A stretch of 64,000 nucleotides of DNA from Vombatus ursinus. Lineage: Eukaryota; Chordata; Mammalia; Diprotodontia; Vombatidae. Positions 21,211-31,058 of this stretch are shown here, piece after piece. Under the pieces are notes generated by a model, which saw only the letters and a list, made by a program, of their open reading frames with translations, was not told the DNA's origin and made no database searches. The first letter of the stretch is position 1. Each line of letters starts with the position of its first letter. The stretch spans positions 8,122,665 through 8,186,664 of the forward strand of contig NW_020954588.1 in the NCBI RefSeq assembly GCF_900497805.2, written 5' to 3'. Position numbers and translations under genes: made by a program.

Positions 21211-21310
21211 ATTTCTCCACATTAGGAACGATTACTGAAGAACAAGGGATTTCTGAAATGAAAATGCCTGGCTCCTGCTTGAGAGAGCTCCTTCAGTAAG
21301 AGCTAGAGTA

Positions 21311-21520
21311 GGTGAGCTAGGTGGTGATAGAATGCCTGGCCTGGAGTCAGGAAGATTCATCTTCCTGAGTTCAAATCCATCCTCACACACTTACTAGCTG
21401 TGTGACCCTGGGCAAGTCACTTACCATGTTTGCCTCAGTTTCCTCAGTATCTTTGCCAAGAAAACTCCAAATGGGGTCACAGAGAGTTGGATACCACCGA
21501 AAAATGACTGAACAAAGAAA
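21311..21520 (+). mobile_element. MAR1-type SINE with internal deletion
   Basis: Head 'gagctaggtggtgatagaatg', core 'agctgtgtgaccctgggcaa', tail 'atctttgccaagaaaactcc' to 'aaaatgactgaacaaag'. About 40 bases present in the other copies (the 'catctgtaaaatgagctgg' stretch and on to 'aaaccactcc') are missing between 'tttcctca' and 'gtatctttg'. Confidence 0.85.
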
Positions 21521-21805
21521 GAGTGGGTGAGTCTTGAGATAGCAAGGTTCTGCCTTCAACCGAGCTGAAATGGGAAAGACACCTGGGATGCTTTTCTTGT
21601 GATGGCTGGGTTATTATGAGCTGACCTGAGCTCCCTAATTCTAACCCTAAATTAGTGCTGGAGGGAATACCAACACAGATGGGATTGTAGATCCATTGGA
21701 GTGTCAATTACTAACAATGTCATTGTTTTTATCCTGAAAGATTGCTAGGTCTGAGTGAATTTGCTGCCGGTTATTGAAAAACAACCTAGTAAGGTTACTC
21801 ATAGG
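21521..21805. other. Unique DNA
   Basis: No recognised feature. Confidence 0.35.
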
Positions 21806-21809
21806 AGCA

Positions 21810-21951
21810 CAGGATTTGGAACTGGAAGTGACCTTAAAGGTGATCTTGTCCAACCTTTCATTTACAGATTAGAAAGCTCATAGGAGAAAGAAAGAAAGGA
21901 AGGAAGGAAGGAAGGAAGAGAAGGGAAGGAAAGAAGGAAGAGAAGGAAGGA

Positions 21952-21995
<44 letters not shown>

Positions 21996-22008
21996 ANNNN
22001 NNNNNNGA

Positions 22009-22052
<44 letters not shown>

Positions 22053-22150
22053 AGAAGGAAGGAAGGAAAGAAGGAAGGAAGGAAGGAAGGAAGGAAGGAA
22101 GCTCATAGGCCCGTAAAGGGAAGGGTCTCCTGAACTAGTGTTTTTCTATC
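21810..22150 (-). mobile_element. MIR (minus) split by a purine microsatellite
   Basis: 'ggatttggaactggaagtga' and 'ttgtccaacctttcatttac' on the left and 'ataggcccgtaaagggaag' on the right are parts of one reverse MIR, parted by the (GAAA)n tract. Confidence 0.7.
21885..22098. repeat. (GAAA)n/(GAAG)n microsatellite with assembly gap
   Basis: About 200 bp of purine-only repeat inside a MIR, broken by ten Ns at 21996-22005, so true length is unknown. The 11-mer aagctcatagg lies on both sides (21874-21884 and 22099-22109), as a target duplication would. Confidence 0.95.
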
Positions 22151-22189
22151 ATGTCTTTATTTGTTTTGATGAAGCACCTCTTTGAGAGG

Positions 22190-22400
22190 CAACCTGACAT
22201 AGTGGAAGGAATATTACACTTGGAGTCAGGAGAAATTTGAGTTCAAATGATGCTTCTGACATTTTGTAGCAGTATAATCTTTACAAATCACTTAAACTAT
22301 CTGAGCCTCTGTTTACACATTTGTAAAATGGGGATGATATTACCTTTAGTGTCTACAGTGTAGGTTTTTGTAGAGCTTAAATGAGATAATGTATGTAAAG
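22190..22400 (+). mobile_element. MIR/THER1-type SINE (plus), long copy
   Basis: Head 'acatagtggaaggaatatta', middle 'gagttcaaatgatgcttctg', CORE 'ctgtttacacatttgtaaaa', distal 'cttaaatgagataatgtatg'. Full-length order. Confidence 0.8.
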
Positions 22401-22404
22401 AGAC

Positions 22405-22550
22405 AATCAATCAACAAGCATTTATGAATATTATTAATTACTACTAATATCGTTCATTTTTATTAATATCATGGCCTATTATCTGCTAGGCATTGGGACA
22501 AAAAGACAAAAATGAAAATAGTTTCTGCCCTTAAGAAGCTAGCATGGTGC
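22405..22550 (+). repeat. Ancient interspersed repeat (unassigned class)
   Basis: 'caatcaacaagcatttatg', 'ctgctaggcattgggaca' and 'tctgcccttaagaagctag' fit the family at 29515-29935. Confidence 0.55.
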
Positions 22551-22554
22551 AGGG

Positions 22555-22740
22555 AATTTGGAGTCTTGAAGGAACGGCATTTACATCCTCCTACTCCAAA
22601 GTCTGGGCCTCAGTTTCCCCATCTTTAAAATACGGAGGTTAGACTAGATGACCTTTAAGGTTTGTTCCAGCCTTAAATCTATCTATGATTCTGTGATTCT
22701 ATGATCCTATGTGGTTTCTGTGATCCTATGTGGTTTCTAA
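22555..22740 (+). mobile_element. MIR (plus) with 19-bp tandem duplication at its end
   Basis: 'ctgggcctcagtttccccat', 'ttagactagatgacctttaa' and 'gattctgtgattctatgatc'. At its end 'tgatcctatgtggtttc' occurs twice in direct tandem (about 22702-22740). Confidence 0.75.
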
Positions 22741-23220
22741 ACCTTAAAACAAGACATAAATATCAGCTGTTAGTATCTGTCAGGAGTAGACCTGTGGATA
22801 ATTACTGTTTATTTAGGTGTGGACCTCTGTGAAATTGGGAAACAAATGAAGTTTGTCTCAATAGACTCACTCTTTCCTTTCCAAGCTGCTTCTCCTCACT
22901 CTAGGGTTTCTAGGCTCTCTGGAGCCCTTCTCTCAGCCCTGAGGTGAGCATTGCAGGTGCCTTTGTTGGCTGGGATCACTTTTTAGCTTTCAAATGATAT
23001 TCATCACTGCCCTTTCTTTCTCCTTGCCGAAAGTTCTCTCCTATCTCCTCCCCTTAGGGTCTTTCCCAGTGTCAGAGCTGGCTAACCTAATAAATCAACC
23101 TGCATCAACAGGCTAATCTCACCCGACTAGTAGCCCCTGGAGGGCAAGTACCCAGTTTCCTCACCTTCGAACCCTCTGCTGCTCTTTGTAGCTCATCGTG
23201 AGGGCACATTTTATGTTTGT
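22741..23220. other. Unique DNA
   Basis: No confident repeat. L2-like phrases ('agggcaagtacccag', 'ctttgtagctcat') occur near 23140-23200 but are too weak to call. Confidence 0.35.
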
Positions 23221-23224
23221 GGAA

Positions 23225-23305
23225 TGAATTCCATTTACTTAGCACATCCTATGAGCCAAATACTGTGCTGGGGAAAGAATGACAAAAACGAAGGAATAAT
23301 CAAGA
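23225..23305 (+). repeat. Ancient interspersed repeat (unassigned class), fragment
   Basis: 'atttacttagcacatcctatg' and 'caaatactgtgctggggaaa' match the start of the 29515-29935 family. Confidence 0.5.
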
Positions 23306-23884
23306 ATGGAAGAGAACAAAATGACCCTTCTACCCTTTTGGCAAGATGGGGATATCAACTGCGGCCTTCTGTAGAGAAAGTCCTGCCTTCAATATATCAC
23401 TCGTGACTCTCGTAAGGGATTGGTTCTGAGAGTGGCCATGGAATTTTAGGTCAGGTAAAGGAAGAGGGTGGAACCAAGCTGAGTCAGTGTGGGTAGAGAA
23501 GATACCTGAAGGTGAATAGGGTCTCAGGCTGTCTTTGGATCACACTGAGTAGAGGCTGGCCTTCCACACAATTAGTTAAGGGAAATTCTACCTTTCAATG
23601 TACTTGAAAAGAATATATTCTGAGCTTATGAGGAACAAAAAGATTATTGGACCATGCACTGGGAGAACTGTAGATTCTGATGCTGCATTCTATCATCTCT
23701 TCTCTCAATTATCTGCTGAAATAGCAAGGGTAATCAATGCCCAAACAAAGCAAGCCACTAACTGGAACTAGGAGATGAAATTGGATTGGGAAAACCTGGA
23801 GCCACAACTTTCTGCTGAGCTGATAGCTCAATGTGAGTAGCTGAAATAGGTGCTACCACCATTTGTAATATTCACTGGTAATAA
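23306..23884. other. Unique DNA
   Basis: No recognised feature. Confidence 0.4.
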
Positions 23885-24112
23885 TTTTTAAAATAGTTTA
23901 GCCTTTATCTAATGTTTTAAGGCTTGCAAAACACTTTGAATATAATATCTCATTTGATCCTCACAACAACTCTGTGATGTAGGTGAAGTTATCCCCATTT
24001 TAAAGATGAGGAAACTGAGACTGATTAGGTGATTTGCATATGGATAGTTAGTGATTGAAGCAGGATTCAAACTCATGTCTTCCTGGTTCCAAGGCCCCGA
24101 ATCTATCCATTA
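23885..24112 (-). mobile_element. MIR-family SINE (minus), long copy
   Basis: 'ttgatcctcacaacaactct', 'ccattttaaagatgaggaaa' and 'ttcaaactcatgtcttcctg' follow the reverse order of MIR3/MIRc-type elements. Confidence 0.8.
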
Positions 24113-24499
24113 CATCTAGAGTGGCCTCATTAGACAAACATTCATTGGAACCCTAGCTGGAGATTGGGTACTTCCTATGTTTATTTTCTACTTCTTGACA
24201 CTTATCATTGAGGCAACAAGACTGTTAGTATGGGACTGAGAATGGTGTGTGTTGTGATGTGGTGAGGGGAGAGAGGGCATCTGACTGTGTAAATGTAGGA
24301 TAAGACATTGGGTCTTTATGTCTGTGTGTGCATGTATGAAATCAGACTCTATATGTTGTTCAGTGTATTTGACCAGGCATTGTATGCTGTCATGTGCCTT
24401 TATAATCAGGCGCTACTACATTTAGTGGAAAAAAACAAATGTCCTCAAAATTCATGAAAGGCATCATTGGGCCTAATGAGCCCTTAGTATTCAAAGAAG
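24113..24499. other. Unique DNA
   Basis: No recognised feature; short TG-rich patches near 24240-24340. Confidence 0.35.
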
Positions 24500-24645
24500 G
24501 GGTACAATACAATGGAACCTGTACTCAGAAGACTTGGATTTTGGTATTTCCTCTCTCTGGGCCTCAGTTTCCTCATCTGCAAAATGAGAGGGTTGGGCTA
24601 GATAAGGACTTTTTCACATCTCCATCCAGGCCCCTATAGAACAAA
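24500..24645 (+). mobile_element. MIR (plus)
   Basis: 'ctctgggcctcagtttcctc' and 'gagggttgggctagataagg' are clear MIR blocks; 5' part decayed. Confidence 0.75.
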
Positions 24646-25094
24646 TTGTCAAAGGAGACAATTGTCACTCCCCCCACTCCCCCTCTCTGATTCTCACAGT
24701 CAGATGAGGTCAATCTCTTTCGAGGGTCTCAGTCTTAACCTTTCAACCTGTGGGAAACAAAAGCAAAACAGAAGACCACCCTCCAACTTTATAGATTTTG
24801 ATAAAAAGTTAAATGTGTGAGAACCATCTTGCAGATGTCTCAGATTTCCAGGAAGTTGAGAAGCAGTTTCTCCATAGGAGGAAGATTTGCTGAAGAAAAG
24901 ACATCTGTTGGCAGAATGCCACTTTCTTGATGTCTGCTGCTCTTTAAATTCTCAGGCCCTGGCTGGCCCACCCACCTTCTACCCTGGGTGATTCTATCAC
25001 ATGTGGTGGAAACTGCACAACTGTTATTAACCACTCTGTGTGTATGTGTGTGGGAGAGAAAGATAGGCAGAGGAATGAGCACAGAGAGTAAAGG

Positions 25095-25290
25095 TTTGGA
25101 TTGCAGCTCAGGGGAAAGAACACTGGCTCTGGGTTCTGGGTTCAAATTCTGCTTCCCATTCTTGCTGTTGGTTTGACCTTGGGAAAGTCGCTTCACCTCC
25201 ATGAGCCTCAGTTTTCTTATGGGTTAAATAATGGATTTGGACTAGATGAAGTCTAAGATCTCTCCCAACTCTAGATTTATGATTCTCTGA
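25095..25290 (+). mobile_element. MIR (plus), near full length
   Basis: 'aaagaacactggctctgggt', 'ggttcaaattctgcttccc', 'gcctcagttttcttatggg', 'gatttggactagatgaag' and 'tagatttatgattctctg'. Confidence 0.85.
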
Positions 25291-25384
25291 TTAATTTGCA
25301 CAAAATCCTCTGGTTATGCTGCATTTTGTAGCCTCCAAACTGGCAGGCAGGCCACAGGGAGTTTTTTACTCTTTAAAATGTAGC

Positions 25385-25619
25385 TGTTTTTCAGTCGTGT
25401 CTGACTCTTTGTGACCCAATTTGGAGTTTTCTTGGCAAAGATACTGGAGTGGTTTGCCGTTTCCTTTTCCAGCTCATTTTAGAGATGAGGAAACTGAGGC
25501 AGACAGGGTTAAATGACTTGTCCAGGGTCACACAGCTGCTCAGTGTCCGAGGCCAGATTTATACTCATATCTTCCTGACTCTAGGCCTGGCACTCTATCC
25601 ACTTTGCCACCTAGATGCA
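25385..25619 (-). mobile_element. MAR1-type tRNA/CORE-SINE, near full length
   Basis: 'tttcagtcgtgtctgactc', 'gtggtttgccgtttcctttt', 'ttagagatgaggaaactgag' and 'cactctatccactttgccac', in reverse order from tail to tRNA head. One of the best-preserved copies. Confidence 0.9.
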
Positions 25620-25664
25620 GTCTGTGTACTGATTTCACTGAAACTCTGCTAGTGTTTGAACCTG

Positions 25665-26000
25665 GTTAAGTGGAAAAAAATCACGAGATTTGTAATCAAA
25701 GGACCTGGGTTTGAATCATGACTCTGCCACTTACTATGTGACCTTGGTTGAGTCTTTTAAAAAGTCAACAAAACTTTACTATATTCCAGGTATGGTGTTA
25801 AATCCTGGGGATACATTGAAAAAGCAAAGACAAAACAAAACAGAAATCAGTCCTTTTCTTCAAGACGCTTACATTCTATGGTGAATATTACTGTTCTAGT
25901 GACTATAAACTTAAACTTTCTGGGTTTTAGTTTCCTCATCTATAAAATTAGAGGAATGGTCTAAAAGATCTCTGAAGTCCTGGGATTAGATATAGAACTG
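25665..26000 (+). mobile_element. MIR (plus) interrupted by another repeat
   Basis: The left part ('aaaggacctgggtttgaatc', 'gccacttactatgtgacctt') and right part ('gttttagtttcctcatctat', 'agatctctgaagtcctgg') are one MIR, split by 25757-25885. Confidence 0.75.
25757..25885 (+). repeat. Ancient interspersed repeat inserted in a MIR
   Basis: 'aactttactatattccaggt', 'atcctggggatacattgaaa' and 'tcttcaagacgcttacattc' match the 29515-29935 family. Its position inside a MIR shows that this family was still moving after MIR. Confidence 0.6.
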
Positions 26001-26110
26001 GAAGTACTCCAGGGACCATGTGGTCTCACTCCTTCATTTTACAGATGAGAAAATTGTGTCCGAGGTCACGCAGTCAGCCAGTAGCAGAATCAAGAGTCCT
26101 TTAACTCCAC
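25985..26110 (-). mobile_element. MIR (minus)
   Basis: 'tagatatagaactggaagta', 'ttcattttacagatgagaaa' and 'agtcctttaactccactc'. Abuts the plus-strand MIR end, forming a tail-to-tail pair. Confidence 0.75.
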
Positions 26111-26189
26111 TCAGAGCACATAAGTTTAATAGAGACAGTGGTTTTTTGTCTCTGGTTTCTTTCAGTGAAATGTTGTTTCCTCGTTTATC

Positions 26190-27350
26190 TCTTTGTATGT
26201 TGTGAATTTTTGATTTTGCTTTGTTTGAGTATAATTGTAACTACTGCCTTTTTTTTTATCCACCTGATGCATAGTGAATTTTGCTTTAGTTCTTGATTTT
26301 TATTCTGTATATTTGCTTCTAGGTGTGTTTCTTATAAATAACAAATTGGGGGGGTTTGTTTTTTTTTTTTTTAGCTAATCTGTTACTCTTTTTCATTTTA
26401 TTGGATCATTTAAGCTATTGACATTTAAAGTAACATTTAATTTTTCCTCCATTTGTTTCTAATGTTGTGTTTTCCCCCTGAATTAGGATTTTTGTCTCTT
26501 CCTTTCTAAATACAGTACTTTGTCTAGGCAATAATTTTTGCTTAATATGCTTTAGGGTAACCGTAGTCTCAAAGGTTTTATTCCCTTCACCTCAAAGATG
26601 TTTTCCCTCTTCTCACTTCTCTATTTGTCACCTTTTCCTCTAATTTTAGAGTTCCATTTAGCTTATTAATTCCTTTTACTTTCTTCATTTTATCTAATTA
26701 TCTAATTCTTCTCCTCTTTTTTCCCTCACTTCAAGTAAATTTACTCAGTCAAGTAAATCCCCCTTTTCTCTCCTGCCCTTTCACTTATTTTATTTGTTAG
26801 TTTTTTCATTTTCTATACCTTTTTCTAAAAACGTTTTCTTTTCCTCATTCTCTTGAGTAAGTCTTTTCCCTTTCTTTCTATTCTAGACTTATTCTTTCAC
26901 TTATTTGTTATGACACACTTATTTGTTCCTTTTTTAGTCTCTGCACTCTTCATGGAATTAAAGCTTTAAGATACCTGTTTTGAGTTCCCTCTTTTAAACA
27001 GTTTCTGTGTTACTGTCTTGTATATTTTGCTCCTGCCTCTCTTTTCCATAATGCTTCACTCTTAGAGATATCAACACTTGTATTAGATGAAAGTATTGCT
27101 CCATGGCAGGGATTTTCCTATTTCCTTGATTGTACTGTTCATTATTCCATCTCCCATTATTTCCTCCCCCATTTGTCATGCAAACTCCTTTCTGGGCCCA
27201 TGTCCTCCTGCTTTTCTAGATATCAGTGGATATGGATGGCACACACAACATTCTCAGAGGTAGTGGTCTCTCCAAGCACCAATTTCTTTGATGACTATAT
27301 CCATTATAAAGTCCTTATCTCCCATTATATATTATCTCTCCTCTAATGGG
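26190..27350 (-). mobile_element. Probable antisense L1 ORF2 5' region
   Basis: T-rich on the plus strand. 'gtgtttcttataaataacaa', 'ctaatctgttactctttttc' and 'gctattgacatttaaagtaa' in 26230-26440 resemble the antisense of the L1 endonuclease-domain region as known from mammals. The rest is pyrimidine-rich and more weakly similar. No open frame is kept. Confidence 0.5.
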
Positions 27351-27655
27351 AGTGTTCTTTAGGGGAACCACCTCCAACTGGAGTCAAGATTTCTCCCTTT
27401 CACTCTCCCTGTTTCAATCTCTCCCCTTGTGGCTTCACCCATTCTCCTGTACTCTTCTTTCAGAGAGACTATTGTTTAATGAATGCTTGTTCCTTTCTCT
27501 TTCTCTTTTCCCCTCTCCCTCCCCCCCCACTTATTTATTTTATTATTTGTACCTTTCTTGCTTACTGTGTTTGTTTACCTTTTTAGTATTTCTGTTGTCT
27601 GGGGTGTTTCCAAAGGGAATAATCTGCTTACATGTGGCTTTCTTTGTAGCATTTG
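27351..27655. other. Pyrimidine-rich DNA
   Basis: T/C-rich stretch of unclear origin, possibly the continuation of the antisense L1. Open frames here encode hydrophobic runs caused by composition. Confidence 0.3.
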
Positions 27656-27661
27656 CGGCAG

Positions 27662-27900
27662 CTTGCTGGCAAAATGGAAAGAGCCCCAAGTGAGAAAAAT
27701 CTGAGTTCAAATCTAACCTCAGGCACTGTGTGACTCTGGGCAAGTCACTTCACCTCAGTTTTCTCATCTGTAAAATGGGGATAATAATAGCACCTATCTC
27801 ACAGGATGGTTGTGAGGATAAAATGACAAAATAATTGTAAAATGTCTGGCACATGGTAAGTGCTATACAAATGTTAGCTCTTATTGTTATTATTAGTATG
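27662..27900 (+). mobile_element. MIR/THER1-type SINE (plus), full length
   Basis: 'aaatggaaagagccccaagt', 'ctgtgtgactctgggcaagt', 'tctgtaaaatggggataata', 'ctggcacatggtaagtgcta' and a 'cttattgttattattag' end. The best-preserved long MIR-type copy in the window. Confidence 0.9.
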
Positions 27901-28149
27901 TTTCTTTGAATCCAAAATACTCCATACTTTAATTTAATTTTCTAGAGGCTTAGAGTAATTTTCTAGTTAGGCTTTGCCAATCCTACGACATCTTCTGACT
28001 GTGATATTTGCTGCCACTTAGTAGGGCTGATTCTTGGGAGCCTGCCCCTCTTATGACTTAAAATTTTGACTTTGGTTTCTAAGTCCATTGTTTTCATTTT
28101 CAATTGGCCTTCCAAGGCAATCATCTGTGATTACTCATATTGTATTCCT

Positions 28150-28214
28150 GGAGATTAGTCATAGTGCTGGGCACACAGTAAGTGATTACTAAGTGCTTGT
28201 TGATCTATTAATCT
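28150..28214 (+). mobile_element. L2 LINE terminal tail
   Basis: 'cttagtgctgggcacacag'-like motif and 'ctaagtgcttgttgatctat' mark the L2 end. Confidence 0.6.
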
Positions 28215-28520
28215 GATGTCTTTATGTTCTAGTCATACCAGTGCTGAATGATTCTGCTTCTGCCTCTTCTCATGTGAATTTCATCCATGGTAATATGGAA
28301 GTCTATTTATACCCACAATGCATCTTTCCATTGCCCTTTGGGTCACTGGCAATTTTTTTATTCTTCTGCAATCATGCTGTTTCATGATTTACAGCTGAAT
28401 AGCATCACTGGGAGAACATTCTTGTTGAAAAGATGAGCTCTGGTGGCAACGAGCAGCTAGAGATTGTTGAGAGTGTTGCATGATCTCCCAAATGTGATTT
28501 AGCCTGATCTACTTTTCCTT
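28215..28520 (-). mobile_element. RTE (BovB-clade) LINE fragment
   Basis: On the minus strand the sequence resembles the end of RTE ORF2: a 'NVLPVMLFSC' type block, 'MIAEE' and 'TQRAMERC' type codons, then 'ITMDEIHMRRGRS'. 'ccattgccctttgggtcac' on the plus strand is shared with the RTE copy at 38520-39480. Short, broken in several frames. Confidence 0.6.
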
Positions 28521-28574
28521 TTCAATTTTGGGCTTAGCTCTTTGTTCATCTCTGGCACATGTCATGGATATATT

Positions 28575-28855
28575 TTTGTTTATGTATACATACACACATA
28601 TAATGTATACATGTATATATATCACACATATACATATAAACACATATGCACATGTAGAGTATATATCGGATATAGTATATATTTTAATATATACACATGT
28701 CTCTATATATGTTATATTCACACAATTTCTCTAAATATATATAAAACTATATGTACCCATAAACACATGCATATATGTATAGTGCACATATGTTTTTAAT
28801 ATACATATGTCTATATGTGTTACATGTACATACATTCTCTCTCTCTCTCTAACAG
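28575..28855. repeat. Alternating AT/AC/TG simple repeat
   Basis: Long run of TATA, CACA, TGTA and ATAC units ending in a (CT)n stretch at 28836-28850. Opposed open frames in it (28509-28799) are artefacts. Confidence 0.9.
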
Positions 28856-28894
28856 CTCAGTGGGATAATCCATCTGCATGTTATAGTTCGGGCA

Positions 28895-29165
28895 GTATTA
28901 GGTGTTATAGTATAGTAGCTAGGGTACTGGACCTAGATTTGGAAAGATGTAAGTTCAAATACGGCCTCTGGTACTTACTAGCTGAGTTACTGTAGGTAAA
29001 TCATTTAATCTCTCTGAACCTCAGTTTCCTTATCCTTAAAGTGGGCATAATAATGGTTCCTATTTTATAGCACTATTGGGTTCTTACAAAATAAGATAAT
29101 CTATGTACAGCATTTTGCATAATTTAAAGCATTTTATAAACATGAGTCATAATTATATATATGCT
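28895..29165 (+). mobile_element. tRNA/CORE-type SINE (plus), long
   Basis: 'gtagctagggtactggacct', 'gtaagttcaaatacggcctc', 'gaacctcagtttccttatcc' and distal 'aagcattttataaacatgag' follow the long MIR/THER1 order. Confidence 0.75.
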
Positions 29166-29199
29166 TATTGTATAATGCTTATTAATAATAATTATTATT

Positions 29200-29385
29200 C
29201 AGACACTAGCTCTGTGACCCTGGGTAAGTAGCTAACCCTGTTTGCCTCAGTTTCCTCATCTGTAAAATGAACTGGAGAAGGAAATGTCAAACTACTTCAG
29301 TATCTTTGCAAAGAAAAGCCCAAAAAGGGAGTCACGAAGAGTTGGAGACAACTGAAAATGACTAAATAGCAACAAAATTATTATT
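29200..29385 (+). mobile_element. MAR1-type SINE, 5'-truncated
   Basis: Starts inside the core at 'agctctgtgaccctgggtaa' and keeps the full tail: 'gaactggagaaggaaatgtc', 'cagtatctttgcaaagaa' and 'caactgaaaatgactaaat'. The tRNA head is missing. Confidence 0.85.
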
Positions 29386-29514
29386 CACCCACTTTGTTGT
29401 TCCAATAAAGGGTTGATATTTTTGTGAGTAACTGGGAACGTTGTTGAGTCCCTGGTGTGCTTGCACACGTGGTGAAATAGACAAAATCTCATCTGCAAAG
29501 AGGAAACATTTAAT

Positions 29515-29935
29515 AATCAGTCAGTCAGTAAGTATTTAATAAGTACCTGATATGTGTCAAGCAAAGGGTTGCATACTGGGGATTCAAAGAAAGGCCAAGG
29601 ACAGTCCCTGCCCTCAGGGAGCTCACAGGAGCTTACGTGGAGAAGATAACATGAAAACAACTGAATATAAACTAGCTATAGGCAGAATAAATTGGAGATA
29701 ATCAACAGAGACATTAGAATTAAGGGGAATTAGGAAACGGTAGGATTTTAACTGGGATTTGAAGGAAACCAAGGAAGCCAGGAGGTGGAGATGAGGAGGC
29801 ATGGTGTTATAGGCATGGGGTATGGCTAGTGCAAAAGTATGATGTCTAGAGATGATGTGCCTTATGTGAAGAACAGCGTAGAGACCATTGTTGCTGGATT
29901 GCAGAATACAGCTTTCAGTCAATTTTGTGCTTGGG
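29515..29935 (+). repeat. Ancient interspersed repeat, longest copy (unassigned class)
   Basis: About 420 bp: 'cagtcagtaagtatttaata', 'gtacctgatatgtgtcaag', 'acagtccctgccctcaggga', 'agataatcaacagagaca', 'tttaactgggatttgaagg' and 'gaggaggcatggtgttatag'. At least ten shorter copies in this window begin with the same motif and stop at different points, which suits truncated LINE-like or SINE-like copies. The minus-strand open frame 29623-29922 is its shadow. Confidence 0.75.
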
Positions 29936-30358
29936 AAGGCGTGGTCTGCTCTAGAAAATTACCTGCAAAAACCTGAGTATGCTTTCTCATATTTTCATGA
30001 AGGATATCTTCAATACATATAGAGACCATTTTTATTAAAATGGGTATAGGAGGTAGGCATGTGGGTTGCCTCATTCAGATACTCTTTTTAGGGGGGAGAG
30101 GGAGGAGTAATATTGCCTTCTGAGATCTTCTCTATTCTTTCCCTATTTGGGATTCCTTGAAAATTAGTTTCTGGGTTCTTTAAAATTGTGACACAGTAGA
30201 TTTCTTTCTTTTTTGATCTTAAATCATATTTTCTAATATAGTTTTTTCCACTTTTCATATCCTTTGTCTGTAATCACTGATGATCAAGGCATAAGTTGAC
30301 ATAGTCTAAATAGTTTTGTTAAGTTCTTCATAGATTTTCTTTAGTTCTTCATCTTCTG
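29936..30358. other. Unrecognised DNA
   Basis: No gene seen. Part of 30180-30358 may be further antisense L1, but the match is too weak to call. Confidence 0.35.
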
Positions 30359-30359
30359 C

Positions 30360-30620
30360 CACAGATGTTGACACATGAGCTGAAATTACTCCACAATTCC
30401 ACCAACAATGAATCAGTTACATCCCCTCCAACATTTGTCACTTTTCCCTTCAATCATTTTAGCCAGTCTAGTAGGTATAAAATGATATCTCAAGGTTGTT
30501 TTAATTTGCATTTCTCTAATCAATAATGATTTAGAGCATTTTTTCATGAGTATAAGTTGTTTTAATTTCTTCATTGGAAAACTGCCTGTTCATATCCGTT
30601 GACCATATATAAATAGAGGT
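30360..30620 (-). mobile_element. L1 LINE fragment (minus)
   Basis: 'ctccaacatttgtcactttt', 'ttttaatttgcatttctcta', 'aatgatttagagcatttttt' and 'ctgcctgttcatatccgttg' are the same antisense ORF2 blocks as in 7380-7550. Confidence 0.8.
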
Positions 30621-30634
30621 ATGTATGGAATGAT

Positions 30635-30740
30635 TTTACACACAAACACACACACACACACGTGTGTATGTATATGTGTATGTGTGTATATATATATGTA
30701 TACACATATGTGTATAGATACAGATACACACATATTTGTG
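30635..30740. repeat. (CA)n/(TG)n/(TA)n simple repeat
   Basis: Alternating purine-pyrimidine run between two L1-derived pieces of opposite orientation. Confidence 0.9.
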
Positions 30741-30759
30741 TCTTATGGTAGCCATCTCT

Positions 30760-30955
30760 AAGGTGGGGGGAAGGAAGAAAAAAAAGAAATTTACTTGATA
30801 ATTTTACTGTATATTTAAATGGAATAGCAAGTTGCATATAATAGATCTGCAGTTTCATGTGCAATCATTTTTTGATTATGCTATGTTATAAGAATACTTG
30901 TTTTATCTCATAAATTAAAAATAAAATAAATAAAAATGTTAATCATTATTATTAA
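30760..30955 (+). mobile_element. LINE 3' tail, probably L1 (plus)
   Basis: 'ataattttactgtatattt', 'ggaatagcaagttgcatat' and 'cataaattaaaaataaaat' recur at 55745-55903 with the same A-rich end, so this is the 3' terminus of a retrotransposon. I assign it to L1 by inference only. Confidence 0.6.
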
Positions 30956-31000
30956 AAAAGTTGGCATTACTTGAAACATGATGTAATCATTATTAATGTG

Positions 31001-31056
31001 AAATATTAAATTTTAATATTTAATTAATTAAAAATTAAAATTTAAAAATTAATTCA
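31001..31056. repeat. AT-only stretch with short palindrome
   Basis: 31001-31021 has perfect 10-bp inverted arms (aaatattaaa / tttaatattt) around one base, followed by AATTAATTAAAA-type DNA. Confidence 0.8.
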
Positions 31057-31058
31057 TA

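Noticed and set aside
26190-27700. Polypyrimidine region as a promoter or splice-rich locus
   Set aside because: Better explained as antisense L1; no exon follows the many pyrimidine tracts.
28509-28799. Tyr/Ile/His-rich open frames on both strands
   Set aside because: Translations of alternating AT/AC simple repeats; no domain.
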